Assembly: GCA_902572155.1 (NCBI GenBank)
Contig: CACGET010000025.1
Span: 1-15,995, forward strand
Reading direction: 5' to 3'
DNA length: 15,995 nt
Origin: an uncultured Pelagibacteraceae bacterium
GTDB taxonomy: Bacteria > Pseudomonadota > Alphaproteobacteria > Pelagibacterales > Pelagibacteraceae
The position numbers were made by a program, and so were the translations under genes. Each line of letters opens with the position of its first letter. Within the stretch, counting starts at the first letter, position 1. The notes under the pieces were generated by a model that did not search any database, had not been told where the DNA came from, and saw only the letters and a program-made list of their open reading frames with translations. Positions 12,713 through 15,995 of this stretch are shown here, piece by piece.

Positions 12713-14439
12713 TGTTATCTCAAAAAGATCAAAAAAAAATTAATTCAAAACTTATAAGTATTTATAAAGGAATAGAATTATCCTCAAATGTTAATACCTA
12801 TTCTGAAGAAATTTTTAAAATTATTAATAAATTTAATAAAACCCATTCAAAAAAAAAAATTAAAATTTCCGAAAAGACATCTGTAGTAATATGTTATGGA
12901 GATAGCTTAATTGAAAATAATCAAAAAAAATTATTAAAGATATTTCAAAATTTTTATAAAAAAAAACTAAATAAATATTTTAATACTGTACATTATTTAC
13001 CGTTCTATCCATCAAGTAGTGATAGTGGCTTTGCAGTTAAAGATCATTATAAGATTGATCAGAGATTAGGGAGTTGGTCGGATATTAATAATTTTTCCAA
13101 AAAAAATTCCATTATGGCTGATATTGTAATAAATCATGCTTCAGCTAGAGGCTTATGGTTTAAGAACTTTTTAAAGGATAAATCACCAGGAAAAAATTAT
13201 TTTTTAACAGTTGATAAAAAATTCAATACTTCAAAAGTAGTTCGTCCAAGAGATCATAAATTACTAAAAAAAATAGATATTTTTAAAAAGAACGATTATT
13301 TATGGAGAACTTTCAGTCCTGATCAAATTGATCTTAATTTTAAAAACCCATCAGTTTTATTAAGATTTATTAAAATTATGATCAATTTAATATCTCATGG
13401 TGTCACAATATTTAGATTAGATGCCATAGCTTATTTATGGAAACAAAGTGGAACCAAAAGTATTAATTTAAAACAAACTCATGAAATAATTAAGTTATTA
13501 AGATTAATTTGTAACTTGTTAAATGTATCAATAATAATTGTTACTGAAACTAACTTACCTGAAAAAGAAAATATAAGTTACTTTGGGAAGCATGATGAGG
13601 CTAATTGGATTTATAATTTTTCACTTCCACCTTTATTAATGCATGCTTTTTTATTTGAAAATAGTTCAGCACTTAACAAGTGGAGCAATAAACTTCCATC
13701 AACAAAATTGGGTAATAATTATCTTAATTTTATTGCATCACACGATGGAATAGGAATGAGACCTGCAGAAGGTATTCTATCAAAAAACTCAATAAAAAAT
13801 CTACTAAAACGCTTAAAGAAAAATGGTTCTAAATTTTCTTTTCGAAAAATACAAAATAAAACCAAAAAGGTTTATGAAGCAAATATAACTGTTTTTAACG
13901 CCTTGCAAAAATCTGATAATGATCCTAAAGGTAAATACTTTTTTGGAAGATACATCTCGGCTCATGCAATAATGATTTCCTTTGAAGGTATCCCTGCAAT
14001 ATACTTTAATTCATTATTTGGTACTTCAAATGATGAGGCAAAGTTTATTATTTCTGGTAATAATAGAGATGTAAATAGATATAGATGGAATAATACAAAT
14101 TTACTAAATAAGTTAAAAAATAATAAATCAAAGCAATATATATTTTATAAAAATATTACTGATTTATTAGAAATAAGAAGAAAACAATCAGCTTTTCATC
14201 CTAATGCTTTTAGACAGACTTTAAATCTTGGGCCAAAAATATTTTGTTTTAAGAGAGTAAGTTTAGATAAAAAACAAACAATTTTTTGTATTACAAATTT
14301 ATCTTCTAAAGTTCAAAATACAAAAATAAATATCAACTTAAATAATTGTAAAGATTTAATTGAATCAAATAATAAATATAAAAACACAAAAACTATAGAA
14401 CTTCAGCCATTTCAAACTATTTGGTTATCAAGAAAGTAA
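12712..14439 (+). CDS. GH13_18-type glycoside phosphorylase, probably glucosylglycerate phosphorylase
   Basis: A 575-residue alpha-amylase-fold enzyme of the sucrose phosphorylase group. It retains VHYLPFYPSSSDSGFAVKD, DIVINHASARGLWF, the nucleophile in FRLDAIAYLWKQSGT (Asp237), the acid/base in VTETNLPEKENISYFG (Glu279), the third acid in ASHDGIGMRPAEG (Asp345) and a phosphate-site region FNSLFGTSNDE...NRDVNRYRW. Members act on sucrose, sucrose-6-phosphate or glucosylglycerate. Coupling to gpgS and the phosphatase points to glucosylglycerate, releasing glucose-1-phosphate and glycerate. With its neighbours this makes an operon that can both build and recover the solute. No signal peptide; cytoplasmic. 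The stop lies one base from the stop of the convergent autotransporter gene. Confidence 0.84.
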   Translation: MLSQKDQKKINSKLISIYKGIELSSNVNTYSEEIFKIINKFNKTHSKKKIKISEKTSVVICYGDSLIENNQKKLLKIFQNFYKKKLNKYFNTVHYLPFYPSSSDSGFAVKDHYKIDQRLGSWSDINNFSKKNSIMADIVINHASARGLWFKNFLKDKSPGKNYFLTVDKKFNTSKVVRPRDHKLLKKIDIFKKNDYLWRTFSPDQIDLNFKNPSVLLRFIKIMINLISHGVTIFRLDAIAYLWKQSGTKSINLKQTHEIIKLLRLICNLLNVSIIIVTETNLPEKENISYFGKHDEANWIYNFSLPPLLMHAFLFENSSALNKWSNKLPSTKLGNNYLNFIASHDGIGMRPAEGILSKNSIKNLLKRLKKNGSKFSFRKIQNKTKKVYEANITVFNALQKSDNDPKGKYFFGRYISAHAIMISFEGIPAIYFNSLFGTSNDEAKFIISGNNRDVNRYRWNNTNLLNKLKNNKSKQYIFYKNITDLLEIRRKQSAFHPNAFRQTLNLGPKIFCFKRVSLDKKQTIFCITNLSSKVQNTKININLNNCKDLIESNNKYKNTKTIELQPFQTIWLSRK

Positions 14440-14440
14440 T

Positions 14441-15995
14441 TTAATTTGTATATAATAAATTTTCAGTTTTGAGTTTTTGATTTTCTTTAAGTAGTTCAAT
14501 AATTAGATCTTTCATAACTTTATTTTCCTTAATAACTTTATTTGCTAATTTAGTTTTTCTCTCATTTTCTCTAATTAACTGTAATTGATCAAATGAACTT
14601 TCTAATTGTGGATCTGCTGGAATTATTCTCTCTGATATTTTTAAACGATTTTGTAATTTTTTACTTATTGAAAAACTAACACTGTTATCGAGTAAACCAT
14701 CTAAATTGTTGTGATCTAAATTAAAATTTAATGCTAGGCCTTTAGTATTTTTTGTCAAAGATAATCCTACTCTTTTAGCAAATACACCATTCATTTCATG
14801 ATTTGCATTTTTGTTTTCTCCATCTGCTACTATAGCTATATCATCACTTAAAGTGTTATTGTAAGAAAGCCCGGTATAAGGTTTTAACACAAACCCATTT
14901 TTTGTAATTTTTGAATATTCTACATTAAAACCAGCACTAAAAACTTGGTCAATTGCTGTATCAACTGATAAATCACCATCAGTAAAATTTGATAAATATT
15001 TTGGAAGTCTATGAATACCGTAAATACTACTTACTTTTAAATTTAACTTACTTTTTTGGTCTATTTCTTTAGATTGATTATAATTACTTTGAACTGCCAT
15101 AAACTGACTAATATTGTTATTAGATATTATCTGTTTTGTTTCTGTTTCAAGATCGTGAGTTTTATTACTTGATAAACCGAATAATGTATTAAAATTAAAA
15201 TTATTTGAATCATTTCTTATGGTATAGCCAAAACTTAAATTTTCACTTTCAGCTCCCTCATAATTATTAAATTTAGCATTTTGATTAAATGCAGCTAAAT
15301 AAGCACTAATTTTTTTATCTGACATATCGTCTTGATGGAAGTAACTTGAAATACCTTTAATCGAATTTGTATAAACGTTATCCCTTTTTTGATTGGATAA
15401 AAGTACTGTTTCGCCATTATTATTTTCGTTTAATGAATCGAATACTTTATTTAGGCTAGATAAAAATATTTCTGATCTGTATTTTTTATTATGGCTATCA
15501 ATATCCAAGTCCTCACCATAAACATACAAAAAACCATCAGTTTCTAAATTATCTGGATCTGGATCACTATTATTGTCCAGTATTACATAATTATCATTTC
15601 CACATAGATTATTTGTAATCACCATATTTGTTTTACCGTGAATTTCTATTTTTTGATCCTTTGAAATACTACAATCTAAAGTCATAGTTGTAGCTGATGA
15701 ATTTAAATCAATCTCACCCTCATAAGTACCATCCCCTTTTGTGACAATATCTATGCCTGTACTTGAAGAGTTAAGAATTAATATGGAATTATCAGACCCT
15801 GATATAGTACCAGAATTATTAATTGTAGTATTAAACATTCCTTGTGCGCTTTTTCCAAGTCCTATTCCATCTGAAGTAGTGCTTGCTATTGCACTAATTG
15901 TACCAAAATTATTTAAAATATTATTTACTCGTGCACTACCATCATTTTCGTACCATATTCCATATCCATTTGCAGAAGTTGCTGAAATAGTTCCA
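14441..15995 (-). CDS. Autotransporter-like surface protein, C-terminal part (start beyond window)
   Basis: The frame is open to the window edge (517 residues visible), so the internal ATG at 15838 is not the start. The visible N-terminal part has recurring GTIS units (GTISATSANGYGIW, FGTISAIAST, NSGTISGSDN), as in beta-helical passenger domains. From roughly the middle the sequence becomes an autotransporter-type beta domain: NLSFGYTIRNDSNNFNFNT, LNLKVSSIYG, GFVLKPYTGLSYNNTL, RVGLSLTKNTKGLALNFNLDHN and NSVSFSISKKL. The barrel is followed by about 60 extra residues (FDQLQLIRENERKTK...LIIELLKENQKLKTENLL) predicted to be a charged coiled coil. Most autotransporters instead end at the last strand. 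Expected location is the outer membrane with an exposed passenger; the ligand is unknown. Confidence 0.78.
   Translation of the reverse strand, partial: GTISATSANGYGIWYENDGSARVNNILNNFGTISAIASTTSDGIGLGKSAQGMFNTTINNSGTISGSDNSILILNSSSTGIDIVTKGDGTYEGEIDLNSSATTMTLDCSISKDQKIEIHGKTNMVITNNLCGNDNYVILDNNSDPDPDNLETDGFLYVYGEDLDIDSHNKKYRSEIFLSSLNKVFDSLNENNNGETVLLSNQKRDNVYTNSIKGISSYFHQDDMSDKKISAYLAAFNQNAKFNNYEGAESENLSFGYTIRNDSNNFNFNTLFGLSSNKTHDLETETKQIISNNNISQFMAVQSNYNQSKEIDQKSKLNLKVSSIYGIHRLPKYLSNFTDGDLSVDTAIDQVFSAGFNVEYSKITKNGFVLKPYTGLSYNNTLSDDIAIVADGENKNANHEMNGVFAKRVGLSLTKNTKGLALNFNLDHNNLDGLLDNSVSFSISKKLQNRLKISERIIPADPQLESSFDQLQLIRENERKTKLANKVIKENKVMKDLIIELLKENQKLKTENLLYTN

Noticed and set aside
1..15995. 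CRISPR arrays, insertion sequences, transposase or integrase genes
   Set aside because: No regularly spaced repeat-spacer array was seen. No frame on either strand shows recombinase or transposase motifs. The only mobile traces are the tRNA-bounded islets.

Overview
The window looks like chromosomal DNA of a SAR11-type marine alphaproteobacterium (Pelagibacterales). It is very AT-rich, with short intergenic gaps, one-base gene overlaps and few Shine-Dalgarno sites. It carries the alphaproteobacterial order tRNA-Tyr, tRNA-Gly, tuf, tRNA-Trp, secE, an alphaproteobacterial-type NAD kinase, and many small membrane or envelope proteins. The taxonomic placement is inferred from gene content and base composition, not from a search.

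Layout. 1-1751: the translation/secretion block (secE partial, tRNA-Trp, tuf, tRNA-Gly, tRNA-Tyr) on the minus strand, read from one likely promoter near 1724-1751. 1805-2657: divergent rlmB, followed by tRNA-Thr(UGU). 2611-3742: a 1.1-kb islet inserted in tRNA-Thr. It is bounded by a perfect 48-bp direct repeat of the tRNA 3' half and carries two lipoprotein genes but no integrase. 3779-6598: a prepilin-like protein, a TPR-sulfotransferase fusion and a small secreted Cys-rich protein. 6603-7463: nadK and tRNA-Leu(UAA). 7432-8290: a second mini-islet, 0.8 kb, bounded by a 36-bp repeat of the tRNA-Leu 5' half and carrying one frameshifted outer-membrane beta-barrel gene. 8300-10577: an EamA transporter, a decayed lipoprotein-gene start next to an 11-bp tandem repeat, and a four-gene operon of small membrane proteins. 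Two of these four genes are only 48 and 54 codons long. 10677-14439: a tight three-gene operon for a phosphatase, a glycosyltransferase and a GH13 phosphorylase, read as glucosylglycerate (compatible solute) synthesis and recovery. 14441-15995: the C-terminal part of an autotransporter with an unusual coiled-coil tail, running off the window.

The most unusual content is the pair of integrase-less, tRNA-bounded mini-islets within 6 kb, each carrying only envelope proteins. The tRNA-Thr islet has the heptamer TGTGTCG repeated exactly every 11 bp just inside both ends (three copies on one side, two on the other, same orientation). This resembles arm-type sites for a tyrosine recombinase and suggests a non-autonomous element mobilised by an integrase encoded elsewhere, for example on a temperate phage. 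A 35-bp relic of the same islet's lipoprotein start (33/35 identical) survives at 9324-9358, beside a different 11-bp-period repeat. This suggests that such cargo has also landed elsewhere and decayed.
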